Assembly: GCA_000333855.2 (NCBI GenBank)
Contig: CM007320.1
Coordinates: 1,239,911-1,303,910, forward strand
DNA length: 64,000 nt
Origin: Endotrypanum monterogeii
Lineage: Eukaryota > Euglenozoa > Kinetoplastea > Trypanosomatida > Trypanosomatidae
Direction of reading: 5' to 3'
The position numbers were made by a program, and so were the translations under genes. This document shows, one piece after another, positions 31,051-41,076 of the stretch (positions are counted from its first letter, which is position 1; every line of letters begins with the position of its first letter). Below the pieces are notes generated by a model, which was not told the DNA's origin, ran no database searches, and saw nothing but the letters and a program-made list of their open reading frames with translations.

Positions 31051-31465
31051 GCTGAGTGGGGGAGCTAAAGAGAGACCGACAGACACCCCTATACACACGT
31101 AAAAGAAAAAAAAGACACCGGAAAAACGAGCGGATCCCCAAGTTGGGGAGAAATATTGAAGAAGGTATAAAAATGAAAGTCTGCGAGGCGGAGTAGAGGC
31201 TTATGAGTCGTCAGATCTGAGGGCACATCTAGTTTGGGAAATACGATATAGAGTACACAAATAATTATCACTTCTGGGCCCTCACCACACTAAAAAAAAA
31301 AAGAATATGAAACAATGTGCCAATAAATCGACGTACGGAAAAAAGCGGAGATGGGTGGGTAGGGAGAAGTGCACACAGTATATCGTAGTAGTTATAAAAG
31401 AGGAGGGTAAGGGGGAGGGGAGGGGAAAGACTCAGCTGTGAAGTGATGACAGTTGTTGTGAGCTT
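30975..31465. repeat. Direct repeat copy 1 flanking the gap
   Basis: This segment matches 31476-31968 at every position I compared, apart from two poly-A runs (A8 versus A9, A11 versus A12). Its start lies in the (TAA)n run and its end abuts the Ns. Confidence 0.93.
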
Positions 31466-31475
31466 NNNNNNNNNN
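31466..31475. other. Assembly gap (10 N)
   Basis: Ten unknown bases, probably a scaffold gap of arbitrary size. Confidence 0.99.
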
Positions 31476-31968
31476 TAATAATAATAATAATAATAGTAAA
31501 AAGAAGAAGGGCAGCGAAGAATGTGAAAAAAGGGAGGAAAGAAGGGAAGGGGCTGAGTGGGGGAGCTAAAGAGAGACCGACAGACACCCCTATACACACG
31601 TAAAAGAAAAAAAAAGACACCGGAAAAACGAGCGGATCCCCAAGTTGGGGAGAAATATTGAAGAAGGTATAAAAATGAAAGTCTGCGAGGCGGAGTAGAG
31701 GCTTATGAGTCGTCAGATCTGAGGGCACATCTAGTTTGGGAAATACGATATAGAGTACACAAATAATTATCACTTCTGGGCCCTCACCACACTAAAAAAA
31801 AAAAAGAATATGAAACAATGTGCCAATAAATCGACGTACGGAAAAAAGCGGAGATGGGTGGGTAGGGAGAAGTGCACACAGTATATCGTAGTAGTTATAA
31901 AAGAGGAGGGTAAGGGGGAGGGGAGGGGAAAGACTCAGCTGTGAAGTGATGACAGTTGTTGTGAGCTT
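31476..31968. repeat. Direct repeat copy 2 flanking the gap
   Basis: Second copy of the segment at 30975-31465. It begins within (TAA)n directly after the Ns and continues into unique sequence at about 31969. Confidence 0.93.
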
Positions 31969-33130
31969 CCTATTTCCAGCATCGTAGATACTGAAAAAAA
32001 ATATATATGAAATGCGTGCTGGAAGCCTTGACGGCGCGCAGCTTCAGCGGAGATAAATGTGGTAGGGATTCCTGGGACGGAACCTGTGCCAGGAAAAAAA
32101 AAAGATATGCAGAGTGGAATAGGAGGACAGCGGCACCCCTTCACGTGCTCGTTCACAGAGCCTTTGGTTGTCCTCGGCTCGCTTATACGAAGACGACCAC
32201 AATCACGACACAGTCCTCTTGTCAAACGGGGGTAGACCGTGGATAGAGGGAAGAGGTGGCGGATCTCGTTCAATAGTGTCTCTCTATGTGTGTGTGTGTG
32301 TGTGTTACGTCACTTTGACGATGTGCCGACACAAGAGAGGACATGGGGGGAGGGAGATGATTGTGTGGGTGGGGTGGTGATACAGAGCTGCAGATCAGAG
32401 GTAGGCTGCCAATGCATATTGGGGCAGCTGTGCGTCTGTTTTTGTTGCTCCACGAAGCGCATTCGTGGACACTTTTCTCACCCGCCTGGTGTACACATGT
32501 CTTTCAGGAGGGCTATCGGCAGGGGCACGAGAATAAACATATAAAATGTATGCTGACATTGTTTGTTGGTCTGTCTTCCCGACTCACCCATTTGTTTTGC
32601 ACTGCTTACTCAGACACGTCACTTCTCCTTCCACCCACTACCTACACCACACACAAAAAACTAGAAATTACCGAAGATAAGGCGAGGTGGGTTTGGGATG
32701 AGTTGAGCGAGTAACCCCTCATACGTACACACACACACATATATATATATCTATTTCTCTTTTCATTTTTCGTGCTTTGCCCTGTTTGAGTGCAATGAGT
32801 ATGGTGAGTTTCTCTTATGTATTTTACTAGATTATATACAAAGGTTGCGTGCAGGTGGCCTATTTTCAAAAAAAAAAAAACCACACGCACGCCCAATCAA
32901 AATAATAATAACGAAATCAAGAGAAAACGGCAACACAGTGTCGTATGTGTATCAACCGTTGCAAATAAGTAGTGTACATGGAGATGTTCCAATAGGGAAA
33001 TCCAAAGACAAATCCATTCTGCAGAAGTGGCTACAGGAAGAAGTAAGGGAAAAGGGGGATCCTCGAAGAGAGGCAGTGACCCTGAAGATGATCCATGAAG
33101 GACCCTATAGGCTTTGTTCAGTTGCCTAGT

Positions 33131-33466
33131 TCATGCAGTATCGTTACTGTGTGCTATATCATACGTGATGCGAGCTAACAGACGCTTGTATCGATTTTCG
33201 AGCGTGTCCTCGACTACTTCGTTGCTCCCCCGCACTGCGAGGGACGGTCGCAATTCTTTTTTTTTTGTCTTGGGGTGCATTCCATCAGTGGAAGAACAGA
33301 TGCGCTCAAGTACCAAGGTCGGGTTCGACTTCTTTACTGGCAATGTGTGCACCTTCCACACTTTGTCACGTGAGGGTGACGTGCTGGCCGTCGACGCACT
33401 GAGCTGTGCGTAATAATGCCTCACCCATGCACATGTCTCGTAATACTGCTGGGGGACCTGACTCAT
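33131..33466 (-). CDS. Small hypothetical protein, 111 aa
   Basis: I do not recognise it. The protein is basic and soluble-looking: MSQVPQQYYETCAWVRHYYA at the N-terminus, VWKVHTLPVKKSNPTLVLER in the middle and a helical C-terminus (VVEDTLENRYKRLLARITYD). The codons are mixed and G/C-ending like the neighbouring genes, and composition is not low complexity, unlike the spurious frames around it. A poly-A run encodes KKKE, so a homopolymer error there would disrupt it. The ATG at 33466 was preferred over a longer non-conserved, Phe-rich extension. Coding is likely but not proven. Confidence 0.62.
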   Translation of the reverse strand: MSQVPQQYYETCAWVRHYYAQLSASTASTSPSRDKVWKVHTLPVKKSNPTLVLERICSSTDGMHPKTKKKELRPSLAVRGSNEVVEDTLENRYKRLLARITYDIAHSNDTA

Positions 33467-34350
33467 GATGAAGGCATCCCTCTGGCTGATACGTGCGGTT
33501 TGGTATTTATTTAGTGAGCATGACAGTATGAAGTTAAAAAAAAAAACGAAAGTCTTCAGCTGCAAAGCGCAGCCAAAATATCAGCTCAAGGATGCATGAA
33601 GAAAGACACTGAAATGAAAGTGGCGCTCAAGCACGGCGCGCCGCATCACTCGGGATCCCTGTGTCTTCAATAGCCAAAAAGGCCACACACACGCAGAGCC
33701 GAGGCGCACACAGCGGATGGGCTAACAGGTTCAGCAGGACCTACTTGGACGCGTGTGTGTGTGTGTGTGTCCGTGTACAGTGTAAGGATGGGGGAGGAGG
33801 GAGGGTTGTGGTACAGGTAAGCAATGTTATATAGTTGTGATCAATTTTTTTTTTTTTGGGGGCCACTAAAAGGAGTAAAAGTAGAAATCAGGACGATTCC
33901 GCTTCTCCTAGTGATTGAGCTGCTGCAGATTGCCCCCTTTATTATTATTATATATATATATATATATTTGGGGGGTGGTGGTGGGAAGAGAACGAGATGA
34001 ATGATTGATCAGTGATCACAGGGAGGGGTAGGTGCACAGGAGCATGCAGTTGCCAACTTGAACACGGAGCCGAAGGTCTTCCAGAAAAAAAAAAATGTGG
34101 GATGGATCTTGTCTTTCTCAGTGCTTTTCTATTTTTTTTTTCACGGCTTACTTCTGGGTTGCTGCCGAGTACCACGGCCTACAGAAAGGCTCCGCGCACG
34201 TAGTCGTCTGTTTCTTGGGCCATGGGGTGGGGAGTGGGGACACTGGTACTCCTTCACATTGTTTAGCTTTTGTTCGTAAAATATTTTAAAAGATGCTTTT
34301 TCCAATTCTTTTTTTTCTTCACGCGTATTCTGTTCGAGTGTGCAAATCGG

Positions 34351-34382
<32 letters not shown>

Positions 34383-35331
34383 GTATACGCGTGGAAACAC
34401 TGCAAACCTTTTAAATAACCACGCATAATTCGAAAGGAGGGAGGAGGATAAGGGGGGGGGGAAGATGTTACTCCTCTAAACATAGACTACACACGCACAC
34501 ACACACACACACACTCATGGCTGTGAAGGCACTTGCACCGAGTCTTCGAATAACAAAAAGATCAAATGCACGCCTGCTGGGAGAAAAAAGATCCACAAAT
34601 TCGAAATATGGGAAGGAGGGAAAGCTGGGATATAAGGCAGCTAATGAGGGCAGCACAGTACTCACTACCTGCTAACGTTATGCCCCCCCCCCCCACACAC
34701 AGACAGGTTTAGATACGTTGGTGAAGGTAAGATTCCGTGTGTAAGTAGATGTTGAGGCAAGAGTAGGGCGAGGGATCAAACAACCTTCTTGAACTTGGCG
34801 GTGGTGACGGGGAGGGGAGAGAGGGGTACGTGAAATGAAACCACTCGTTTCTTCAGACTTCTATTTTCTCAAGGGGTTGACTGGGGAGAAAGCAGATAGC
34901 CAGACAGCATAGGATTGTTCCCCCCCCTCCCTCCTACACACACACACACAGACTGATGCGCGATTGCTAAGATACCTCAAGCAACACTCACAGAGAAAGG
35001 AAAATATTAGGTTTACTCTGTGTATGTGTGTTGAAGCATGGTGTGTCTCCAGGTGATGGAGGGGGGGGGGCGGCGGACACCTCAGCACGTATGCGCGCCT
35101 GCAAACACCACTCATCTTGTCTATTTCGATCTTTCTATTACTCCCCCCCCTCACTCCCCCCCGCGCGGAGTTTCTGCTGGTTGTGCCGTTGTCCAGACGG
35201 TTTCAACTCGATGTTCATGAAAAAAAAGAGCGCACGCATCAGCGCTTCTAGACAAGTAGTGCGTGTGTGTGTGTGGGGGATATGTGTGCGAACACGGCAA
35301 CAGCAAAAACCGAGAGTAAGAGAACAGCGCA
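33467..35331. other. Intergenic, 1.9 kb, microsatellite-rich
   Basis: No gene is supported. It holds (GT)n about 33752-33770, (TA)n about 33949-33967 and 34350-34380, (AC)n about 34492-34515, C run about 34683-34694 and G/C runs near 34921 and 35059. Confidence 0.65.
34350..34380. repeat. (TA)n microsatellite
   Basis: About 14 uninterrupted TA dinucleotides. Confidence 0.95.
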
Positions 35332-37026
35332 TTACATGTTCTGATGAGCAGTGGTGAAGACTTTGAATGTGGGGAACTCAATTGTGCGCCCTCCCTCCGT
35401 ATGTGAGGCACGATCCAGGAGCAAACGTGGTAGGAAGTCCGTCAGGTCTTGCTGCTGCCCGTACAGCTTCGACATGGATTCTGAGGTACCGCAGACGCGG
35501 ACGGGATTTGAGTCGGAGTACTGGGGCGAGGACCGGCGGAGGGTGTTGCAGTAATGCACTGCTGGATACACGTCAGCGTCGCCACAGAGCAGCACCACCT
35601 GCTGGAACTGGCGGCGATCTTGAAAAAGTTCGATCATGCAAGTGGCAGTGGCGACATCCACACCGGTCTGAACCCACACATGGCCAGGCCCGTCCTCCGT
35701 GAACCCCCGCTGCCGCTTCATGCCGCCTACAAGTTTTGCGACTACATTGGGCAGAGAGCGTCCGCTGTTCATCTCATCTGTCAAGTAGCGCTTTCTCACA
35801 GCAGTCTCACGAAACGCGTTCTCGCGATGCGTCAGAGGCATCGAGGTCTCTACGAATTCCGTGAAGGCAGTGGTGTCGGTGTCAAACCAAAACGCAAAAG
35901 GCGCACAGTGAAAGATGTCGCCGATGTAGTCGATCGTGTAGCGCAGCGCATCGGCGATGTGTCGATAGTAGGTGGGATTGCTGCGGTCACGCCGAAGCGT
36001 CACACAGCGCTCAAAGTAGGAGCCATCAACGACAATCGCCACTCGCCCCTCTTTTGGCGCGTCCAGGGGAACGTAAGGGGGTACCACAGACTCGAGTGGC
36101 GCGGCTGCAGGAGGGTCAGCCTCCCCGCTGTACTTGTTCACGTAGTCATCCGAGCTATTCGATATAGCTGAGTTATGTTCGCTGATTACAGAGTGCTCCT
36201 CCGAGATGCGGTCGTGCATCAGAGGCGCTATGTAGGGCTGATGACAGTGTACCGTTTCGTGATTACCACCGCAGTTGTCACAATGCACGTTCTCACACAC
36301 ACCAGCGGTGTGACCTCGCACGTGGCAGAGATTACATACCACCTCGGGGCAATGGGCAACGAGGTGACCAGGTCGCCGACACATACGGCACAGCTGACCC
36401 TTCGGGCAGTTTGCAGCCTCGTGACCTGGCTCATTGCACTGATAGCATACGCGCCCCTTGGAGCGCATGGGACATTCTGATGAGCGGTGACCTGAGTGCG
36501 AGCAGTGAAAGCAATGGGGTTTGCTGTGACAGATTTGAGAGCTATGCCCAAAGGTGCCGCAGTTGTAGCAACGCGTCTGAGGGCAGGTCGTCATCATGTG
36601 GCCAAGCTGGTGACACTGATAGCACTCCAAGGCTTGGTAGCGGACAGGGCAGTTGGCCTGAATATGGCGTGACGAGCCGCAGTTTCGGCAGACAGACCAT
36701 CGATACTCTTCCTCGCGGTTGACGTCATCGCCTGTTGCGCCTTCGGTTGAGCGCACTCGCTTCCACGCGTCCTGGGGGCAATCGCGCCGAAAGTGGCCCA
36801 GACGACTGCACAGATTGCACTTGATTTTCGGGCAGTTGCGACGGAGGTGACCAGGTTTCTTGCAATGGTCACACAACACCGGGCTTGCGAAACCACTAGA
36901 GGGCAAAATTTGATTGCCGACCTCAGAGGCGAGCTGCAGTGCAGGCTGCGTACCGATCGGTGTTTCCTCTACCGGAAACAGCGCCGGGGGCGGCGTCGGT
37001 TGCGTGGGCACAGATGAAGCGGACAT
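35332..37026 (-). CDS. CCHC zinc-knuckle array fused to an NYN/PIN-like nuclease domain
   Basis: The protein has 564 residues. Between residues 52 and 261 there are nine canonical CX2CX4HX4C knuckles, beginning CDHCKKPGHLRRNC, and a tenth shortened one (CDNCGGNHETVHC). Such arrays bind single-stranded nucleic acid; Leishmania HEXBP and kinetoplast UMSBP are relatives in type. Residues about 326-540 form an NYN (LabA/DUF88-like) domain: VAIVVDGSYFE with D334, VWVQTGVDVATATCMIELF with D457 and VVLLCGDADVYPAV with D483 and D485. These are the acidic residues expected at a PIN-type metal site, so RNase activity is plausible. Knuckles would provide the substrate binding. Substrate and location are unknown. 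The ATG at 37026 is clear. Domain calls are strong; function is inference. Confidence 0.88.
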   Translation of the reverse strand: MSASSVPTQPTPPPALFPVEETPIGTQPALQLASEVGNQILPSSGFASPVLCDHCKKPGHLRRNCPKIKCNLCSRLGHFRRDCPQDAWKRVRSTEGATGDDVNREEEYRWSVCRNCGSSRHIQANCPVRYQALECYQCHQLGHMMTTCPQTRCYNCGTFGHSSQICHSKPHCFHCSHSGHRSSECPMRSKGRVCYQCNEPGHEAANCPKGQLCRMCRRPGHLVAHCPEVVCNLCHVRGHTAGVCENVHCDNCGGNHETVHCHQPYIAPLMHDRISEEHSVISEHNSAISNSSDDYVNKYSGEADPPAAAPLESVVPPYVPLDAPKEGRVAIVVDGSYFERCVTLRRDRSNPTYYRHIADALRYTIDYIGDIFHCAPFAFWFDTDTTAFTEFVETSMPLTHRENAFRETAVRKRYLTDEMNSGRSLPNVVAKLVGGMKRQRGFTEDGPGHVWVQTGVDVATATCMIELFQDRRQFQQVVLLCGDADVYPAVHYCNTLRRSSPQYSDSNPVRVCGTSESMSKLYGQQQDLTDFLPRLLLDRASHTEGGRTIEFPTFKVFTTAHQNM

Positions 37027-38259
37027 GGAGAGGGAGGATCGGGGAGGGAGGGAGGGAGGGAGGGGGGTAAGACGGGCACACGAACGCTGACGTTTCCGTT
37101 TTTTAAAAAGAAAACAGGATGTTGTGCAAAGAAAACCAGTACGAAATTATGCAAGCGTCAACACACACACACACACACACGTCTGATGATGACGGATGAT
37201 GACTTGAGAAGAAACGAGCCCACAGATGCAAAATAAGGAAGTGCCGAGCAGCTGCGACAGCTAGGAGAAGGCTCGGCGACAAAGGTATGTGTGCGTGCGG
37301 GGCTGGCGAGCGTGCCAAGACAAAGAGAAAAAACCAAGGGGAAATACAGAGAGGGTAGAAATTCCGACATGTGAGAATACGAGAAAGTGATGATGCGGGG
37401 AAGAGAGGGGAGCTGACACGATTACCTACCCTGAAAGGAGCTCTATACAAAGGGGAGCCTTCCGTGCTGCGCTATGTGCTCAAGGTTTTCAATGAAGGGG
37501 TAATGATGAAAATCACCAGCGATGCACGGAGGAGATATGCATATATATATATATATATATATGTTTACCGGGGATATGATGTACGCCTTGTGTGGGGAGG
37601 GAAGGCTGTAAAGGGGTCCCAGAGCAGAGACGCGCTGTGCGTTGGGGTATACCTATGAGTTGGCGTTCACGTGACTGATCATGGTGGACGAAGGAAAGGT
37701 CGTGGAAAGAAAGTCGCAGGTAGACATAAGATGAGTCGGCATTGAATAATAAAAAAAAAACGAGGATTGTTGGCGAGGTCGTCATCGCATCAATAGACAA
37801 AGTCAGCATCGACGTGGTGAGGGCGCCCATCTTTTTTTATTTTGATAAAGAAAAACTGCGGTTAGCAAACAGCAGCAGCTGCACTTTCGACCACCGCGTA
37901 GTGGTGGTTTTTCTTTCCCTTCAGGTTTGGATTGTGAAGCTGTTTGTTAACTCTGTGTACGGGTGTGTGTCAAGTCAAACGTTACGTGTGTGAGTAAAGC
38001 ACTACACAATGAGCTGTGAAGGAAAAAAAAAATTCAAAGCAGATATGACAACAAAAGGAACCCCAATGATGACTGCGGAGTCAGGAAGAGGAGATGTGGA
38101 TGGGCTGTGAGTAGTTTTCCCAAGAATTGGAGAACAACTTTAATGTCTTAGCTGTCCTGATTGCTCTTCTCATACACCCACACCCACGCAACTATTAACG
38201 TACACCCACGCAAACTGTAGCGGAGTCACAAATCGGCAGAATGTAACAGAGGCTGCTTC
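37027..38259. other. Intergenic, 1.2 kb
   Basis: No gene is supported. It holds (GGGA)n at about 37046-37067, (AC)n about 37159-37180 and (AT)n about 37540-37563. The first of these may be the pyrimidine tract for the CCHC-NYN splice acceptor. Confidence 0.7.
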
Positions 38260-41076
38260 TCAATCCAACCACTGAAAGAAGGAGCACTGTCGACTAGCAC
38301 ACGTGAGGAAGCGCTTGCCTCGGGAAGCTTCTTTGCGCGAGACGAGTTGCTTCGCTGCAACGCCGCACCCACACACCGTCTCCACTCCGCCAGTGATCGT
38401 GTTTCCCGCCGTCCGGCCACCGCCTCGTCCGCCGAGACGTGATGATGTTACCGAAGGTAGTTTGTACGTCTCTGACCCAGTGGAGACTGCCGAGGCGCTG
38501 TTGTGCGACACGGCAGACGAGTTCACAATACCTCCTGGAAGTCCCTTCACCGTTATGTAGTCTTTAATGCGTGCGTCGCACCTAACACAGATGGTGTCGA
38601 TCACGTTCAGCCCCGGGACTCCTTGACGACCGCTAAAGTCGAATGTCAGGAGGACCGCACGGCAATCGGGGCACAGCTGCGAGGGGTTTGGCTTCACAGA
38701 GGTCGCTGCCGGCAGAGAAACCCTCAAATTGCATGAAGGGTAGCCTTTACACGAAAGAAAAAATCCCTTCGGCCCAGAGCGTAGACGCAGTTCGTGCTGT
38801 TGACAGGCGATGCATGTGGTGATGCCAATCGTTTCGAGTCCCTTTGCCAAAGAGCAGTCAGCAGTACATTGGAAGCAACGGAACTCGGCTGCGGTTTCTA
38901 GATCAGGAAAAGAAGTCGGTGCAGCGGCTCCACCAGTGCCACCTACGGACAGCGACTTTGGCGGACATCCGAAACAGTGCGAACAGACGTGGTAAGACGT
39001 TTGCTTTTCGCGGTTCGTGACCCGAAGTGCTAGGAACCCGCAGAGTGGACACGTGTGCGGCGGACACAGCGGCTCTAATGTGTTGAGACGTCCGTTAGGT
39101 ACCCGATGCATCTTGTTGCAGGTTTGGCACCGGATACTCCACACGGCGTTTTCACGTTCGCTGGCGTGCTCGACGAGATCCATTTGCTGGCCACAGGTAC
39201 CGCATGGGATAAAATGGTCTTGGACTACTGTGGCTTGGATGGCGCGTGCGTCCCTTCCCTCCGTTGGGCATAGAAAACGCTTCAGCTCTTCGTAGAAGGC
39301 ACTTGTGTTGGCAATGAGGCGCCCAAAGATTTCCTCGTAGAGCTGGACGGCTGCCGTCACTACCTGCTCTTTGGTGGCAGTGCCGTTCGCGATGTCACCC
39401 ATCGCCAATTCCATCTGTGCCCGTAGCTGTGGCTGCAAAAGACTGGCCAATCCAAGGGACTCGTAGGCGGACGCAAGTGCTATCCCCAGCGTCGTGGGCA
39501 CGAGTAGCTGGCCTTCCCGCTTTACATACTCGCGATCCAGGACAGTCTTTATGTGTTGTGCAATGGTAGCGTCTGTTCCGATGCCGTTGCTGTCCATCAG
39601 CGAAATAAGCTGCGTCTCTGTGAGGTGGGGCGGGGCGGATGTGCAGCCCTTGTGCAGCTGCACGACTGTGGGCTCAAACGTCTCCCCAGTCTGGTAGTTG
39701 GGGATGCACGTGTTGTTCCACCGCTCGTACGGGAAGATGTCCAGCCAGCCACGCTGCATGATTGTTGTCCCGCCAGTCGAGAACGACTCCCCGCCGAACA
39801 CCGCAGATACCCGTGTTGTTGCAGCCACTGCATCGGGGGAGATGGAGGCAAGAAAGTGACGTACAATCAAATTGTACAGCTTTCCGCGCTCATCCTGTGT
39901 CGCGTTCCAAGACTTGGTTGGGTGGATGGGCGGGTGTGCTTTGTCGTCGTGCCCGCCACGCAGCGGCGGGCGCGTACGAGTGGCGGTGTCAGCCAACATC
40001 GCGGTGGCGTACTCTGCGACGTCGGGGTTTGCCGTTTGGACTCGAACCAGTTCTAACAGCTCGCTCTCATGAAATGTGTATGAGTCTGTCTCGGTGCGTG
40101 GGTATGAGATGAGGCCCTCCTGATACAGGGACTCAGCCAGTGACATGCACCGCTCAGAGGGGATGCGAAGGTGCGTTGCGGCTAGTTTTTGCATAACAAC
40201 TGTGGCCAGAGGCACTGGTGGGCGCCGGCGACTCGGGCGCTGCTGTACGCTGATGATACGGCCCTTGTGCCCTTCTACGGCTGCCACTTGCAGCATGTCT
40301 TCGTAAATCAAGGCGGCTGCAATTTGATCATACAGCGAGCCGCGACAGCTGGAGAATTTGGTGTCTCCATGCTGCAGCTGGAGGGTGAAAAAGTCTTCGG
40401 CGACGAATCCCTGCTGCTGCCAATGACGCCGGACCACAAACCCAAGGGTGGGGAACTGGCATGGTCCAAAGCTCAGCACCCCTGGAATACCCGCAAACAG
40501 GTGCCGAAATCTCACCGTCTGAAAACGTGTAAATGCCGCTCCGACTCGCAGATCCATTTCCTGCCGCGCCTCGACCGCGTCTGAGAGGCGCTTGTCTGGC
40601 AGCTTGAGGTTGTGAATCGCGTTGAGCAAGTCGCGTGCGGTGAGGGCAGAGAAATGTGCTCGCTTCACGTGGACCCGTGGCTGCCTGTCTTGGACCACTT
40701 GCATCACCTCGAAGCAGATGTTTTCGCCTTCTCGGTCGCAGTCAAGCCACAGTATAAGAGAGTCAGCTCGAGTGGCAAGTGCCTCGAGGTTCTTCTTGAC
40801 TGGTTCGAGGTCATTCCGGACGTACTTGGTGATTTTCTCGGAGAATAGGCCTTTAAACGGGTAGGTAGACCAGTTTTTGGTGTTGGCTGGGAATTGGTCT
40901 TCCATGAGGTGTCCCGCCACCGATGTCACAAGCATCGTCTTCCCCTCGAAACTGAACTCAAAGACGGGGTTAAAGCGAGATTTTGATTGTACCATGCGGC
41001 ACTTACCACCCGAGAGGCTCTGTGCCAACTCCTTGGCAACACTGGGTTTTTCGGCTACATTGAGCCACGTCGGCAT
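38260..41076 (-). CDS. TOP3A: DNA topoisomerase III (type IA), TOP3-alpha-like
   Basis: This enzyme passes single DNA strands and, with RecQ/RMI partners, resolves recombination intermediates. The protein has 938 residues. The TOPRIM domain is at the N-terminus (MPTWLNVAEKPSVAKEL; LDCDREGENI at 111-120 with D112, D114 and E116). The catalytic tyrosine is Y325 in GLISYPRTETD. The core continues to about 600. The C-terminal third holds several Cys4 zinc ribbons (CGTCGQQM, CPLCGFLAL, CIACQQHELRL, CPDCRAVLL) and ends in a GRF finger (CGCGVAAKQLVSRK, then CSFFQWLD). The terminal GRF finger is typical of TOP3-alpha rather than TOP3-beta. The codon at 41085 is TTG, so the ATG at 41076 is the start. 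Confidence 0.95.
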   Translation of the reverse strand: MPTWLNVAEKPSVAKELAQSLSGGKCRMVQSKSRFNPVFEFSFEGKTMLVTSVAGHLMEDQFPANTKNWSTYPFKGLFSEKITKYVRNDLEPVKKNLEALATRADSLILWLDCDREGENICFEVMQVVQDRQPRVHVKRAHFSALTARDLLNAIHNLKLPDKRLSDAVEARQEMDLRVGAAFTRFQTVRFRHLFAGIPGVLSFGPCQFPTLGFVVRRHWQQQGFVAEDFFTLQLQHGDTKFSSCRGSLYDQIAAALIYEDMLQVAAVEGHKGRIISVQQRPSRRRPPVPLATVVMQKLAATHLRIPSERCMSLAESLYQEGLISYPRTETDSYTFHESELLELVRVQTANPDVAEYATAMLADTATRTRPPLRGGHDDKAHPPIHPTKSWNATQDERGKLYNLIVRHFLASISPDAVAATTRVSAVFGGESFSTGGTTIMQRGWLDIFPYERWNNTCIPNYQTGETFEPTVVQLHKGCTSAPPHLTETQLISLMDSNGIGTDATIAQHIKTVLDREYVKREGQLLVPTTLGIALASAYESLGLASLLQPQLRAQMELAMGDIANGTATKEQVVTAAVQLYEEIFGRLIANTSAFYEELKRFLCPTEGRDARAIQATVVQDHFIPCGTCGQQMDLVEHASERENAVWSIRCQTCNKMHRVPNGRLNTLEPLCPPHTCPLCGFLALRVTNREKQTSYHVCSHCFGCPPKSLSVGGTGGAAAPTSFPDLETAAEFRCFQCTADCSLAKGLETIGITTCIACQQHELRLRSGPKGFFLSCKGYPSCNLRVSLPAATSVKPNPSQLCPDCRAVLLTFDFSGRQGVPGLNVIDTICVRCDARIKDYITVKGLPGGIVNSSAVSHNSASAVSTGSETYKLPSVTSSRLGGRGGGRTAGNTITGGVETVCGCGVAAKQLVSRKEASRGKRFLTCASRQCSFFQWLD

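Larger units (their letters stand above)
30940..33130. other. Intergenic, 2.2 kb, with assembly gap and duplication
   Basis: No gene is supported. It holds the cyclase splice region, a (TAA)n run (about 30968-30994), a 10-N gap and two copies of a segment of about 492 bp. It also holds the motif GGGATTCCTGGGACGG near 32068-32083, (GT)n about 32287-32305 and (AT)n about 32738-32750. Confidence 0.7.

Noticed and set aside
31268..31773. Minus-strand frames crossing the N gap
   Set aside because: They are translations of the duplicated cyclase leader and of unknown bases.
37180..38080. C/D-box-like strings (TGATGA near 37184 and 38068) as snoRNA candidates
   Set aside because: No matching D box and terminal stem at a proper distance; such strings are common by chance.
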